From the NCBI GenBank assembly GCA_025765615.1, contig JAIVFJ010000167.1, forward strand, positions 62,001 to 126,000: a stretch of DNA of 64,000 bases. Direction: 5' to 3'. How positions within the stretch are numbered: the first letter of the stretch is position 1; the number at the start of each line of letters is the position of its first letter. Of this stretch, positions 35,421 through 47,700 are shown in pieces. The position numbers were made by a program, and so were the translations under genes. The notes below the pieces were generated by a model. It did not search any database. It had not been told where the DNA came from and saw only the letters and a list, made by a program, of their open reading frames with translations. This DNA comes from Zopfochytrium polystomum (Eukaryota; Chytridiomycota; Chytridiomycetes; Chytridiales; Chytridiaceae).

Positions 35421-38400
35421 ATGACGGCGACAACGACGGCGACAACGACGACAAGGCTGCAAGGAGGAGAAGGAGGTGGAGGAGGAGGAGGATTAGAAGA
35501 AGAAGAAGAGCAGCAGCAGCAGCAGCAGCAGCAGCCGCAAGCAGGAGGACGAGTAGAAGCAGGAGATGCGAGTTTCCCTAAAACAGCTGCTGCAACAGCA
35601 GCAGCACTCGGGCAACAAGAGCCGCAACGCGAGCGTGCCGCGGAGAAAGAGACCCGCCCCCAGGGAGGGACCTCAAGACAGAATCGCTGCGCGATGGCGG
35701 CGACGAGCGAGGCGTCCGACCGTGTCGCGCCTTCCAATCCGATTGCCGGAGTCGGACACGCCGCGGGTAGCTCCACCCCACCGGCGCTTCGCCGCCCGTC
35801 AAGCCCTGCAGCCTCGCCGCTCCTCCAAAACACACCACGACCAAAGCGCGCAGCAAACTCGTCGCCGCCGCCTTCGCCGTCCACCACCACTGCTGTCGTC
35901 GCGTCTGCTGCAAGGCCGCACAAGGACATTCGCCAGCTCTCGTCGCCAAACAATCCTTTCGAATCGCCTGCCGAGAATCGGACGTCAAAGTTTCTCCAAC
36001 GAGCCCCTGGTGAGGAAAACGAGCTTATTCTTGACAGGCGCCGCGCCGCAGCCAAGGCTCTGAATTTTTGGCTCTAAACTTTTGATAATGGCTCCCTCCC
36101 CTTCTTTCCCCCCCAACCTGCCCCTCCCCTTCTATAAAATAACAGAGCTACCGAAAATGATGGATCCCAGCGAATGGTCAGAGACTTCCGAGTCCGACGA
36201 CGCAGACTTTGAGCTCGCACCCAAAAAAAGGCGCCACGCCTCGCCAACGCCAACGCGTCGGCGCACCGACTCGGCGAGAAAGCACGCAAACGCTTCGTGG
36301 GAGCTGGGCTCACCGGCCGTCGCCTTTAGGCCCGCTGCAGCCTCTTCATCGCCGTTTCAGCCTTGCGGGGAAGATGCTAGACGCGGAGGAGGAGGAGGCG
36401 TTTTCTCGAGCAGGTCCCCCGCCGTCGCCGCAACAGACAACGACTTGCTCGAGGCGTCGCCGAAAATCGATTACCGCTTACCACCGCCGACGCCTCGGAT
36501 GGGTGCGTCTCCTGCTACGCCAACTGCCACCTGCCCAACTACGGTAACGCCGCGGAAACGGACGCGTGCCGAGGCAACGTCAATCCGCGACAGCCCTCGC
36601 ACCACGGCAAGCCGAGACTCGACGGAGCCGCCGCTGACTCCGCGCGCAGCCCCCGCAACGACTGTGACGCCACGTAAGCCGACCTACGCTGACGCAGCGT
36701 CGCGGCGCGGCGCGTCTGGCCAGGACTCACTGCACCCGACCGCGGACCGTCCCGGAACACCTCGCGCCGCGGCGGGGCCGACGCGCGCCGAAGCGGCGCT
36801 GTCGGTCCGCGACAGTCGTCGCTTCTTTACCGGCGAGTGCTGCTCGCCGCAGACGGACCGGTCCCCGACGACGCCGCGCGCGGCGTCTTCAACGACCGTG
36901 ACGCCGCGGAAGCGAACGTACGCCGAAGCGACCCGCGCAGAGCCGCCGCCGTCTCCAAGTACCGGCGACGCGGTTGGCCGCACGCCGCAGAAGCGGAGAC
37001 TCACCGAGTCGGCAAACATTGAGATTGGGTACAAGGGCCCGTACGTGCTGTGGGAAGATCCCGCCGTCAACCAGGTCCTGCCGCCTCCCCCCGCCTCGCC
37101 GCTCGACGCCCGCCTCGCGTCGCCAGCGACCGGAAACAAGGAGAACAGCCTTCCTGGGGCCCTCCTGTCGGATTCGGTCCCCATCGGTGGGGGTTCTCCG
37201 GCCACGCCTAGCAAGGCCGGTGGCCATTTCAGCAGCTCGCACAGCGCTTTCAGCTGGGGCAGTAACGGCGGTAGCTGCAGCAGCCCCAGCACGACACCAA
37301 CCAGCGCCGCGGCGGCAGCGGTTGCTGCGGCGACCAGCGGTGCGTACTTGCCGACAGTCTCGTCTCCGCTGGCAAGGCAGAAGCGCCAGCGGACGACCGG
37401 CTCTAAATCCTGCGACGGTAAGGCGGGCGGCGGGGTGGGAGGGTGTGGCGTTGGGGACAGCGTCGCCGCGAGGCTCGCCTCGTACCGCCTCGTTATACGG
37501 CGGCGCGCATCGTCCTCCTCATCGTCGTCGTCGTCGTCTTCGATGCCGTGGTCGTCGAACCCCGCGGCGTCGTTGGCAAAGCCACCGCCGTCGTCGACGT
37601 GGCTGCTGCACGGCTCGCCGCAAAAGCCGGCATCGCACCTCGTGTACCCGGCGCTTAACGAGCTGCCAATGTCCCTGTTCACCGACGGCGCCGCCCCCGC
37701 CGCCCCATGCCTGTCATTAGCCACGACCATTTCGCCGCGCTCTCGCGCCGCACCCGTCCCCGCCGCCGCCGCCGCCGCCGTCCCGCAACCGTCCACCCCT
37801 ACCACCACCACCCCTACCACCGCGTCGCCGCGCACTCGCCCCATCGCGGCTGCAGCCTCACAGCCGCCGACAACCGCGTCGCCGCGCGCTCGCGGCGGCG
37901 GCGGCGCCACAGCAGCCACCGCGGCCTCGCGTCCACCTACCACCGCGTCGCCGCGCTCACGCGTCGCACCCGCCGCCGCCTCGCCGCACCAGCAGCAGCA
38001 GCAGCCGATCACCGCGTACCCCCGGTCTCGCGCCGCGGCCGCCGCGGCCGCCGCCGGCGCCGCTGCTCTTGCGGCGGCAGCCCCTCTTGCGGCAGCCCCT
38101 GCTTCGTCGACTCGTACTTCTGCCGCTGCTGCAGCGGCCAAGGCTAAGGAGACGACCGCGGCGGCACCGTTTACGGCTGCCGGTGGTGCGGAAGGCGTTG
38201 CCGCAACCGCCAAAGTCGGAAGCCTTTCCAGTGCGACTGCTGTTGCGCGGACGCTGGCTGATGGGGCGGCGGCGGCGGTGTCGGGAGGCGGTGGAGGAGA
38301 TTATGATAATAGTGACGGGGACGCTGAGGTGTCGGCGGCGGTTGCGGCCGCTGCGGTGGTGGTGATTACTGCTCTGGCGGCGGCGGCGGCCGTCGTGGCG

Positions 38401-38622
38401 ATGGTGAGAGCGGAGAGCGCAGGCGGGATTGACGCACGAGTCTTGGGGCGCGAGGCTGAGGCGGCTGATACGCCGCCGTCTGCGCCGCCGCCGCAGTCGG
38501 CAAGCGCGCACCACCCAGTCGCGGGTGCTAGTGTTGTCGGGGCTGCCGAAGCGGCCGTCCCGGAGGCGCCCGCGGAGCCAACGCTATCGCCGACCCCAGG
38601 GCAGAGGGAATCCACGAACTGA
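35421..38622 (+). CDS. Unrecognised protein with proline-directed phosphosite repeats and KEN motif
   Basis: Exons 35421-36009 and 36146-38622 join in frame (RAPELPKMMDPSEWS), giving 1021 residues. No family is recognised. Repeat family A, TTVTPRK followed by [RP]T-x-A-[ED]-A, occurs at about residues 328, 368 and 446. Repeat family B, [IA]-[ST]PR[STA]R (TTASPRSR type), occurs five times between about 722 and 820. Both contain S/T-P-R-[K/x]-R, the optimum for cyclin-dependent kinases. GNKENS at ~527 is a KEN-box degron candidate. An acidic/basic patch (ETSESDDADFELAPKKRR) may be a nuclear signal. A hydrophobic Ala/Val stretch near 930 could be a membrane segment or simply low complexity. ATG at 35694 is an alternative start. 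Confidence 0.6.
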
Positions 38623-38841
38623 CTGACGTGCATCGACTGCTTTTCGCGCTCTGCGCTTATTTGCAACCCTCTCCTCCGCTTCCATTCGTTTCACACACCA
38701 GTGTTTGCACCCTCCAGATACGTGCTTTACTCTTAACTATTACGCATTCCACGCCGCCTTCCCAATACTGCCATCATAATACAAGGAAAGAAAGAAAAGA
38801 ACATCGCCAAATGATTGCTTAACAAATGCCACCTCGTCCAT

Positions 38842-41800
38842 TTACATTTTCCCCATGACCGCCGCATAAATCTGCATTCTCCCTTCCACCGTGCCCAGCG
38901 GGTCCCCCGCGGCGGCCACGACGGGAACGGCGTGCGACGGTTGGAACTCCCACGGGGCGTCGTCGGCCACGGAAGCGCCGTTGGTCGGAACGCCAGCGGC
39001 CGCCGCGCCGTCGCCGCTGCCACTGTAGGTGGCCCACAGCGGGATGCCACCGGCAGTCGCGAGCGGCAGCGCCAGGGACTGCGGAACGAGCTCCGAGGAG
39101 GAGGAGGCCAGGACGGAGGCGTCGTGGGTGAGCTCGGCAAACGTGATTGGAGACGCGCCGTCCCCGGCGGTGGCCGCGAGGCTGGAGGCGGCGGCCGAAG
39201 GGCTGCCGCCGTAGACAAAAGGCCGGGAGCCGGCTGCTTGTAGGAGCCTGGTCCCCCCAAGGTTGAAATAAGGCCCGCAATTAGAGAAGGAACCCTTGGA
39301 GACGATCGTGAGAATGCAGACTCACCGCACAAAATGCGCGCAGGATCCCACGCACAGTCCATCACTGACGACGGCCACTTTCTGCGGGTCCCAGCCGCTG
39401 CTGCTTGTTGGCTGCAAATAAGTCTTGACGCTCTGAACGTAGGCCGAGCAGTCGTATCCAAACGGTACAGAGTTGGGATACGACGAGCTCGTCCCTGACG
39501 ATTTCGAACGCATTCCCTGCGGGAAGAGATCGCCAACCGACGAGACGTGGTGATTGCTGTTTGGCGGAACTGTCAAAAGCTGTGGAGAAAAGTGGGTCTG
39601 GTCGGATACGGAAGGCTGTTGAGAGAAACTGCCAGAGTACAGAGCGACGTTTAACGGGCTTTGCGGCATCGAAAATGACATGTGCGTTGCTGGCGTGGAA
39701 TTGGGGAAAAGGTACTGTGCTGATACTTTAGCCGATCAGCGGCCAGTAAATGGTTTCGATCACCTGGAGCAAGGCAAAGGTAGAACAAAGCGCTCCCCCC
39801 GCGTTGCTTGACACGTCGATGATCAGCCTCTGCAGTTTCTTTGCAGCAAGCATATTCAAGCCAGCCGAAAAAGTTCCAAACATCGAACCCAAAGCCTGCG
39901 GTGTGGCAACTGTGGGCGTCGAAGATGAAAACAACTGGTATTTTTATGCCGTCCGGCAGCGAAGAAAAATTATATCAGTAAGCTGCATCTCCCGATGATT
40001 CAAAACTCACGACAATGCTCTTACCCACAATCCCGTTGTATTATCCAGTTCATAAAACGCCATCATTTCACCAGCGGTCAAAGGCGGCGGTAGGGTCGTT
40101 GCGCTGGGTTTCAATTCAACATCGCTCTCTCCTTTTGGGCTTTTCTCGTCTTCATTGCTAGCGCCTGCTGAGTCTGACTGAAGTGCCAGCCTGCTTAGAC
40201 GACGGCTTTGGCTCCGGGCATAAACCCAATCTATGGGAGGATTGATAAAGTCCGCATAGATCGAGGGTTGTCTCGGCGTCGCGGCAGCTTTTGATTCTCT
40301 CCGATCCACTGTGTTGTGCCCCAGGTCATCCACCACTGGGGAACCCAGCGTCGAAGCATCCAAGGAACGCCTTTCATAACCGCCAACATCATCTGAATTC
40401 CACCATGGATCCTCTACTTGCTGCTCTTCATCATCATCCGCAGTGTGAACGCTGTGCACCGAGGTCAAGCTTGCTCCCATAAACGACCCCGCTCCGCGCA
40501 AAAACGCCGATGCTTCGGCAGTCCTTGCATTCAAGTTCCACATGCCGTACCCAGCGCTAACATGCGGTGTCCATTCGTCGTCGTCGTGAGAGAGCGGGTC
40601 TTTCTGTGCACTCGGCCTCTTGCCTCGACTCGTTGGTGAATTATTTGCGCCCGCAGGCGTGGAACTTTCCTTTGAAGCTGACGGTGGTGCCGTCGTGTCA
40701 GAGCAGATCGTCGAATAGAACGAACTAGACCCTTTTTCGAGGGCAGATCTGGCGACGGCGTTGAAGTCGCCAATTACGAACGCCCACGGTACGTCAAGGA
40801 TTTTACTGCCGCCGGTTACGACTGTTCCTTCCGGGGGAATCAACGAGAATCGGAATGGTTTATCCGTGTGGTTCCAAACATGGTGTTGAAAAGGGTTCGA
40901 GGACGAGTATATTAAATCATCTGCTCTCTGTCCTATTGGTGACGGAATAGCTGGAGACTTGTTAATTGGATCAAAGGTGAGGCGTGGAAGCAGTGCATTC
41001 AATCGGGCGGAAGGACTCTTTGAGTTTCGCGAAAGCGGTGAAACGTCAGCAACTTGTTGGAAGTACGCCTTATTTGGCCCAATCAAAAAATGGTTAAAAA
41101 GGGCCGCCCTCAATCAATCACCGTGGAACATTACCTCAGCGTCTACGCCATCAACTAGGGAGACCTGCCAACCAACCCAGCTTTCCAGATCCGCTATTCC
41201 TTGCTGCTTCCAGAATGCAGCTAGTTTCGTCCGCAAATCCTCGTTCACAGTTGGATGATCCCAAATCGCAGACTTTAAAACGACCTTGGCGTCCGTTTTC
41301 GCATTCGAATCATTCTCGCTGGAAGAGATATTGATAGATATAGCCCACGGAAGCAGGAATCGTCCAACTCCAACAAAGCAAGAAGGACGGTAGCTGATCA
41401 GACCGTCGCGCATGGAGACGGTCAAGGAGTCCGAGACTGCCCGCTGAAACATCAATTCGCTCTGGAATTGTGCGCTCCCCAAGCCGTCCAAAGATTTGAA
41501 GATATTGAAATGGGAAGGATATAGCGGCTCAATTGACAAAGCAGTCAGGTCGGGGTACGGGTATCTGTTTGCGCAACTGCATCAGTTTTTGGTTGAAAGG
41601 TTTTAGAACGCACAAACTAAAGACGTCCTTGAGCGCCTTGATCGTGGCGGACTGCACGTTCGAACGGAGGGGGAAAGACTGGAAGCAGTGGAAAGCCGCG
41701 TCGGCTGAAGTGACGGTGGAGGGGCCGTCGCCAGCAAGAGCGTTGCAAGGATCGCTCGCTGTTGTGGCAGCGCTCGTTCGGGGGGTGGGGGACATGCTCT

Positions 41801-42182
41801 GGCGGCCGTGAGACACAGTGTCGGCAGGAGAGATTCCCTTCACATCGGAGGCCGCGCTGAAGCCGCCGAAGCCACCGCCCGCGTCGGTGCCGCTTCGTTG
41901 TTGCGCATTTCCGTCGGACAGCGCAGATGCAGCAGCACGGTCAAAGTCGGGAGGATGCGAAGAGGATTGAAGAAAGTTGCTTGGAGGAAAGTGACCGTAG
42001 TCTTCGATCCGGCTCGCCGCGGCGAACGACGACGACGATGATGCTGGCGAGCTCCAGCGAGAGGATGGAGATGACGCCGTGAGAAGCAGAAGCGACGCTG
42101 CGACGGCGGCTGTTGCTGCTGCAGCTGCTGCAGTGGTGTGTGGCGCCATTGTAGCCGCCCTCCCTCGGCCTCCCGGTGCCAT
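38842..42182 (-). CDS. Secreted S41-type serine peptidase (fungal CPAF-like)
   Basis: Exons 42182-41614, 41576-41135, 41068-40025, 39934-39764, 39714-39326 and 39247-38842 give 1006 residues in frame. A hydrophobic N-terminal segment (ATAAVAASLLLLTASS) suggests a signal peptide. Family landmarks are CFQSFPL, VSMRDGLISYRPSCFVG, RLIIDVSSNAGGALCS (core strand), VAVVSDGLCVGSCAHFVRLL (catalytic Ser region) and the terminal APWEFQPSHAVP. The central exon (41068-40025) contains a long Ser/Asp-rich insert of over 200 residues before MMAFYELDNTTGLWV. Intron 1 is only 37 bases. The enzyme is expected outside the cell or in the secretory pathway; substrate unknown. Confidence 0.8.
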
Positions 42183-42421
42183 TTTTTTTTTTTTTTTTTG
42201 CTCCTTTGTGATCGTAGGGTTCCAGCAGTTTTTCTTGTCGCATCTTAAAAGCAAGCCGGCTGACCCACCCACCTTCCCCTTGCAACACAATGCCAGCTTA
42301 TGGCGGAGGGGGGTGTAGGATGAGGGGGAAGAAGGGAGGATAAGGATTTGAACGACTGTATTCAGCTAGCTGATTGCGGAGGAAATGTCAAATTGCACTT
42401 TTGGTTTAGTCAAACAATGCG

Positions 42422-44107
42422 TTATCCACCTCCCAACTTCAAGACCTCCTCTGCTTCTTTCATAAAACGACGACCTTGCAGCGAGAATTGCTCAGCCCCG
42501 TTCGTTGGCATCTCCAGGCAGTTCTTTCTCCACCATTCGAGATCTTGCAATTCGAAGATTATCGAGTTTTCGACCCAGTCCTCCACCAGGCAGACCTCCC
42601 CGGCCCCTCCCATTCGAAAAACCCTTGTATCAGGAGGAGCCCGATAAGGTAGGAATTCCCACCACCACTGCAGAGCGTCCACTTTGTCACGACCTGGGGC
42701 AAATAGAATAGACCTCAAGTCAAGCGCTGACGGCCACTCGACTTGGAAGCCGCTGTTTTTCCACCATTCAAGAAGCAGGTGGGAGTGCCGGCTCTGATAT
42801 ATAACACCGTCCTTGCTCCATTTCCCATTGAAAACGAAAGGAACACCGCTGGATTTCCACCATTCCAGGACTGCGACGTTCCCCTTTTTGCACGCATCAA
42901 GAGCCATATCTTCAGTCATGACCATTTGGCAACCGTTGTCCTTAAAACATTGCAGAAGAGCGGTATAGTTGTAAGTGGAAGCGATGTGTGCGAGAAAATG
43001 CTTTACTAGGCCGTCGTCTGGCCTGTAGCCTTGCTTATACAGAAGTTCAAATATGGCAGTGTGACCCTTTGTAGCAGCGTCTATGAGGTTCGCACTGGTC
43101 GGACCCGTCTCGACACCCAAGTCCCACAAGAATTGCAAGACATTGGTATGACAACCCCGGTAGGCTGCTCGAAAACATCGATGTGAGAGATTGGTGGCCA
43201 AGTTATTTCCAGATTCTTTGTTCCACCAACGAAGGACGTCTAAATTCCCTCCTCCACACGCAAGTTCGATCAGGTCGGTCCAAGGCATCTCCACCTCGTT
43301 ATCACGAAGCCACTGCAGGACTCTCATCTGGTGATTATGGCACGCCCACTCCAGCGTGTGCAATGGGTCTGAGAACCTGGCCTCCTTCCTTCGGATGAGG
43401 TGGCTCAACTGCAGCTCATCATCAACAAAATCCATCCTCAGAATTTCATCCAAAGGAGTTCCGTTCTCTTCACACCAGCGCACAACGTCGCCGTGGTTCG
43501 CCCTGGCAGCCGCGTCCACCGCGGGCAATGGAACCCGAAACTCGTCAACACAATAGTCCCGGCACCACTGGAGGATCGGGATGTGGCCATTTTCGCACGC
43601 GCTACGGATTGCTCCGTCAACCAGCCGCATACAGATGCCTGGGAAGTTCATCAGGGCGAGGAGCGGTGAATCTCTCCACCAGGCAAACACAGCCAAGTGG
43701 CAAGTGGCGCCAGCACGCGTTAGCGCCTCGGAGGCCGTGGCCAGGTCCTTGCCCGACGGTTCACCGAACTTGAAATGGCGCAATTGGGGTAGGGAAACAT
43801 CCCACCATTCGAGGCGCAGCTCTGATCCGTCTGCCGTGCGGACTTGCCGCGATCGGAGTGTCCAGAGGATGGCGGCGAGCGGCGTGGTGGATCCGATGGG
43901 GATGGTGGCGTGGCGCAGTCGGAAATCGAGGAGGTCGACCAGGCCGCGGCCGCTGGCTGCTTCGAGGGATGCAGATGGGATCGAGAAAAGCGCAAGGGCT
44001 TGCGATGGGCAGTGTCGATACAGGGTAGCGAGAACGAAGCGATCTTTGCCGAAGAGGTACGAGCAGATTGTGGGGATGGCGTCGCCCTGAACGTGAGGTG
44101 CGGGCAT
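42422..44107 (-). CDS. Ankyrin-type repeat protein with Trp-rich repeats
   Basis: A single-exon gene of 561 residues. The start at 44107 (MPAPHVQGDAIP) is chosen because upstream sequence is A/T-tract DNA. After an N-terminal helical region (IPTICSYLFGKDRFVLATLY, F-box-like in position but not clearly an F-box), divergent ankyrin repeats run to the end. They share an unusual aromatic pair: ILQWCRDYC, VLQWLRDNE, VLRWWNKES, VLEWWKSSG, LLEWWKNSG. Helix-turn loops such as ACENGHIP, ACGGGNLD, ACKKGNVA confirm the ankyrin phase. A protein-binding scaffold is expected. Lack of introns contrasts with all neighbours. Confidence 0.82.
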   Translation of the reverse strand: MPAPHVQGDAIPTICSYLFGKDRFVLATLYRHCPSQALALFSIPSASLEAASGRGLVDLLDFRLRHATIPIGSTTPLAAILWTLRSRQVRTADGSELRLEWWDVSLPQLRHFKFGEPSGKDLATASEALTRAGATCHLAVFAWWRDSPLLALMNFPGICMRLVDGAIRSACENGHIPILQWCRDYCVDEFRVPLPAVDAAARANHGDVVRWCEENGTPLDEILRMDFVDDELQLSHLIRRKEARFSDPLHTLEWACHNHQMRVLQWLRDNEVEMPWTDLIELACGGGNLDVLRWWNKESGNNLATNLSHRCFRAAYRGCHTNVLQFLWDLGVETGPTSANLIDAATKGHTAIFELLYKQGYRPDDGLVKHFLAHIASTYNYTALLQCFKDNGCQMVMTEDMALDACKKGNVAVLEWWKSSGVPFVFNGKWSKDGVIYQSRHSHLLLEWWKNSGFQVEWPSALDLRSILFAPGRDKVDALQWWWEFLPYRAPPDTRVFRMGGAGEVCLVEDWVENSIIFELQDLEWWRKNCLEMPTNGAEQFSLQGRRFMKEAEEVLKLGGG

Positions 44108-44577
44108 GTGGGTTTTTTTTTTTTGTTTTTTTTTCGTTTTTTTTTGTTTTTTTTGTTTTGTTTTTCTTTTGTTCGATTGATATGTTGACAAGAAACGTTT
44201 CAGAGAAACAAATGTTCGGGCCGTGCGTGGGTCTATTTGCAAACTGTGTGCGAGAGTTGTTTTTTGTTGCAAAACCTTGCCGGATTTGGATGGACCCAAA
44301 AAAAAAAAAAAAAAAAAAAAAAAGAAAAGAAAAACGAAAAATTGAAAGAGACGACATTGAGACAGAGAGGGAGAGACAGAGACAGAAATCTGAAGAGGCA
44401 GCCTGACAGACAGACAAAACACTCCGCCAAACCGTGAACCCCCGTGCCCATCCATATGCCCTGCCCGCCGCGGGCATCATCGCTCGGTCCAGAGTAGAGT
44501 TCTAGACTGCACGTATTGCACACTGCCCCTAGACTACCACTACAACTACAGTACTGCAACAACAACAACAACAACAA

Positions 44578-44616
<39 letters not shown>

Positions 44617-44746
44617 TACTACTACTACTTCTACTACTGCTTCTACACTGCAACTGCACTGCAACTGCACTGCTACTGCTACTGCGCGAGGGGCGGGAAA
44701 GAGAGAGAACAGCCATTCCATCATCCATCCCATCCATCCACCGGCG
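44108..44746. repeat. Divergent spacer: T-rich block, A26, (AAC)n and (CTA)n
   Basis: An interrupted T-rich block at about 44112-44170 lies immediately upstream of the ankyrin gene start. An A26 run lies at 44298-44323, (AAC)n at about 44557-44579 and (CTA)n at about 44580-44640, the last two probably in the 5' leader of the plus-strand gene. Confidence 0.8.
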
Positions 44747-47700
44747 ATGGACGGTGCGAACCCTCACGATCCCAGCGACAGCATCAGGACATCCACCGCA
44801 ACAACCACCAAACTCTCCAGCGACAATGCAGGAAGCTACAACTTCACTGCAGCATACGCCGCCGCCTCAGCTTTTGGCCCTGTGGCAACTCCCCTTGGAT
44901 CATCGCACCTCACGCATTCGTCCTCATTGTACGTGTCCTCTTCCCTGCCTCGACGATCATCGGCCCGATCTTTTGGAAACCTCCCGCTGGGTCCCTCACC
45001 GTTTCCGACCCTCGCCAACTCTGCCGTTGGCACTGCACCGTCATTACCATCCCTCCCTCTCGTACCGTCTACCCGCAAATCATCAGCCCCCGACTTTCCG
45101 CAACATCAACGTATGTATCCGTCTGCCCCGCCTCCCACGCCGGTGGGTCAGCCTGCCCTCGTCTCCACCCTTTGGAGAAGCTGCTCCACCGCCGTCTCCT
45201 TCTGGGCTCCAGCTGCGTTGATTTCGTGGATGAAGCAGCAGTACATTCGGCGGGGAATCAGCCCTTTGCTTGCCGTCTCGCTCTGGAGGGACAAGATACT
45301 TGGAGCAGTCCTAGTTCTCCTTGGGGCGGCCTTGGTTGTCGGCAGCGTCGAATTCGTCTCACCGCTGATCTGTCCGGCGGCGCGCGGCAAAGCCGCCGGC
45401 GCCTGCGTGCTTTACGACCCCGTGCTCTTTGCGCTGGCAGGTCTTGCCTGGCTCGTCTACTTTGTAGCGGCCGTGCGGTCCCTGAAGCCAGCGCCGACGG
45501 GCACTTTGGCGGCGTCTGTCGAGCAAGCTGACGTGGTAGCGGGGGGTGTGGCTCCACTTCAGCCGCTGGAGACCGCGATCCTTGTCACGATCCCTGCCGA
45601 TGCGCGTCACGAGCATCTCGACCGCACCCTCGACTCTCTGCGAGCGGCACTGCAGTCCCCATCCCCTTCCAAAGACCATCACAGCAAGGCAGCTTCGGTG
45701 GGCGGCGGCGCCCCCCGTCCCCATCCGCGCTGTGTCCTTGTGCTAGTGGTTGATGGCTCCGTTCCGTCGACCAATACCCCTCTTGCCTCCCACCTCCTCT
45801 CCGCCCTCTCCTCTGACAACGTCGTAAATCCACAGCTCAACCCCCGTCCTTACTACTCCACTACCGGGGCAAATGCCGCATTTGTTCATTCCGGGTTTTG
45901 GCAAAATACCCCTTTCCTACTGGTCGCAAAATGCGGATCCCGCTCCGAGCGGACGGCGGCCGTCACGCCAGGAGCGCGCGGTGCGACGGACTCGGTCGCA
46001 CTGCTATTGTCATTTTTGCGAGCTTCCTCGTCTCCAACGCCGCTATATTCTCCACTCGGCCACGCGTTGCACACGCACTGTGCTCACGTCCTCAATATTC
46101 GTCCCTCCCGCCTCCGAAACATGGTCGTTTTTCCCGCCGGCGTTGCGCTGGATCAATCGGCGATCCCTTCGATGCTGACCGTGCTTGAGCGGTCGCCATC
46201 AACAGTTGCGGTCCAAGCCCGTGTTCGGGTCGGTGACGGCGACAACTACTTGACCCGCATTTTCCACTCTTGTAAGTATGGCGTTATGGGCTTGTCAGAC
46301 CGTTTGACAGAATATTTGCCCACCCAGACCACAGCCTTCTCTTTCCGCCAGGACCGCTTGTATCTGCTTTCCGCTTGACGTTCGAATCCAGAGGGCCATG
46401 CGCGACAGACCCTTTCGTCATCCACATGTTTGCAGGTGGAGCTGTCTTTATCGACGAGTTCACTCTCGTTGGGCCGGTCCCAACAATACCAACAGCCTCG
46501 CCGAAATCAACAGTTGCAAGCCTTGCAGAGATCATTACCACAGTTCACCCGAAAACGCGGATCGCCGACACTTCCGGTTCGACGGTCGGCGCTGCTGCCG
46601 TGGCCGTTGCGTCAGCAGCCGGGAGCAGCGACGCCGCGTTCCACCCCGCACTGCTTCCTTCAATGTGGGCAGCTCGGTTCAACGGTGTTCGCGGAGTGCT
46701 GACAGCGGTGCTGTCGCTCGTCGGTGGAACCTACATGCTGTTTCTCATCGCTCGCTCTGCTTCATGGTACGGATGGCATGTGCAGTTGGCCGTGCCTCCT
46801 CGCCTTGAACTCCTTCCTGTCATTGCTGCACCCGGCTGGCTGGACTTGGACCACCCCAGCTTGATCCCGTGGTGGGATCCATCAGTGGTCGTCCCCGCTG
46901 CTTTTGCAGCTTTGGCTCTTCTGCATGCGCTTTTGCTCGCTGGGACCGGGATTTTCACTTCCCCGGAACGGAGAAAAGGTGCCGGTTGGGAGGCGATCGG
47001 TGCGTTATTGTTCCTGGTCACTTGGCCCTGGTTCTTGGTAGTGGTCCCCCTTGTCGGCTTGTTTGGTTACGACGTGTGGAGTATGCGGTTGGCGTTGCAA
47101 CGCGACGGCAAAGGCCACGGGGCCGAGCGGCGAAGAATAGCTCTGAACTCCGGTAGGGTCTCACCGTCGACCACAATTACTCTTGCCGACAGCGACGAAG
47201 GGGAAGAAGAGCTTTGCCTTCTGCCCTCAACAACGCGCGACAGGATGCGGGCCGCGAGTATCCAATGGGAGCGACAGTCACTTGCCCTTTCGGCTCTTTC
47301 TCGCATGGGTTCTATCCCTTCTCTATCAAGGGTGTCAACTGGTGCAGCGCCACAGGTTGCCGCTCCTCCGGCGATACCTGCCCCGAACGCACAACCGTCA
47401 GGCGCCAACGAACTCTTGGGACTTTCCCCTGCGATGCCTCCTCGGGAGTTTGCTCCAGCACCTCCGCCACCAGTTCCAACAAACATGGATAGAAACCCGG
47501 CATTCGTGGTGCCTCTCGGCTTTGACACGGCGACCACGGGAACCACCTCGGGAAAATCGTCCCCATGGAGCCCTTCCATTCGCATGACAGCTCTAATGAG
47601 CGCCGGCAACTATGTCACCTCGCCTCCACCGAGCGCTCAGTTTCTCTCCCTGAAACGCCCACCAGACTCGCTGGCGCTGGACGACTTGGACGAGCTGGAT

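Noticed and set aside
36684..38213. 509-codon minus-strand frame opposite the phosphosite-repeat gene
   Set aside because: GC-rich trinucleotide repeats leave several frames open. The plus frame has ordered repeats and a good splice; the minus frame is Ala/Gly filler.
46370..46400. GTTCGAATCC looked like a tRNA T-loop
   Set aside because: It lies inside the coding exon of the chitin-synthase-like gene and no acceptor or anticodon stem can be formed around it.
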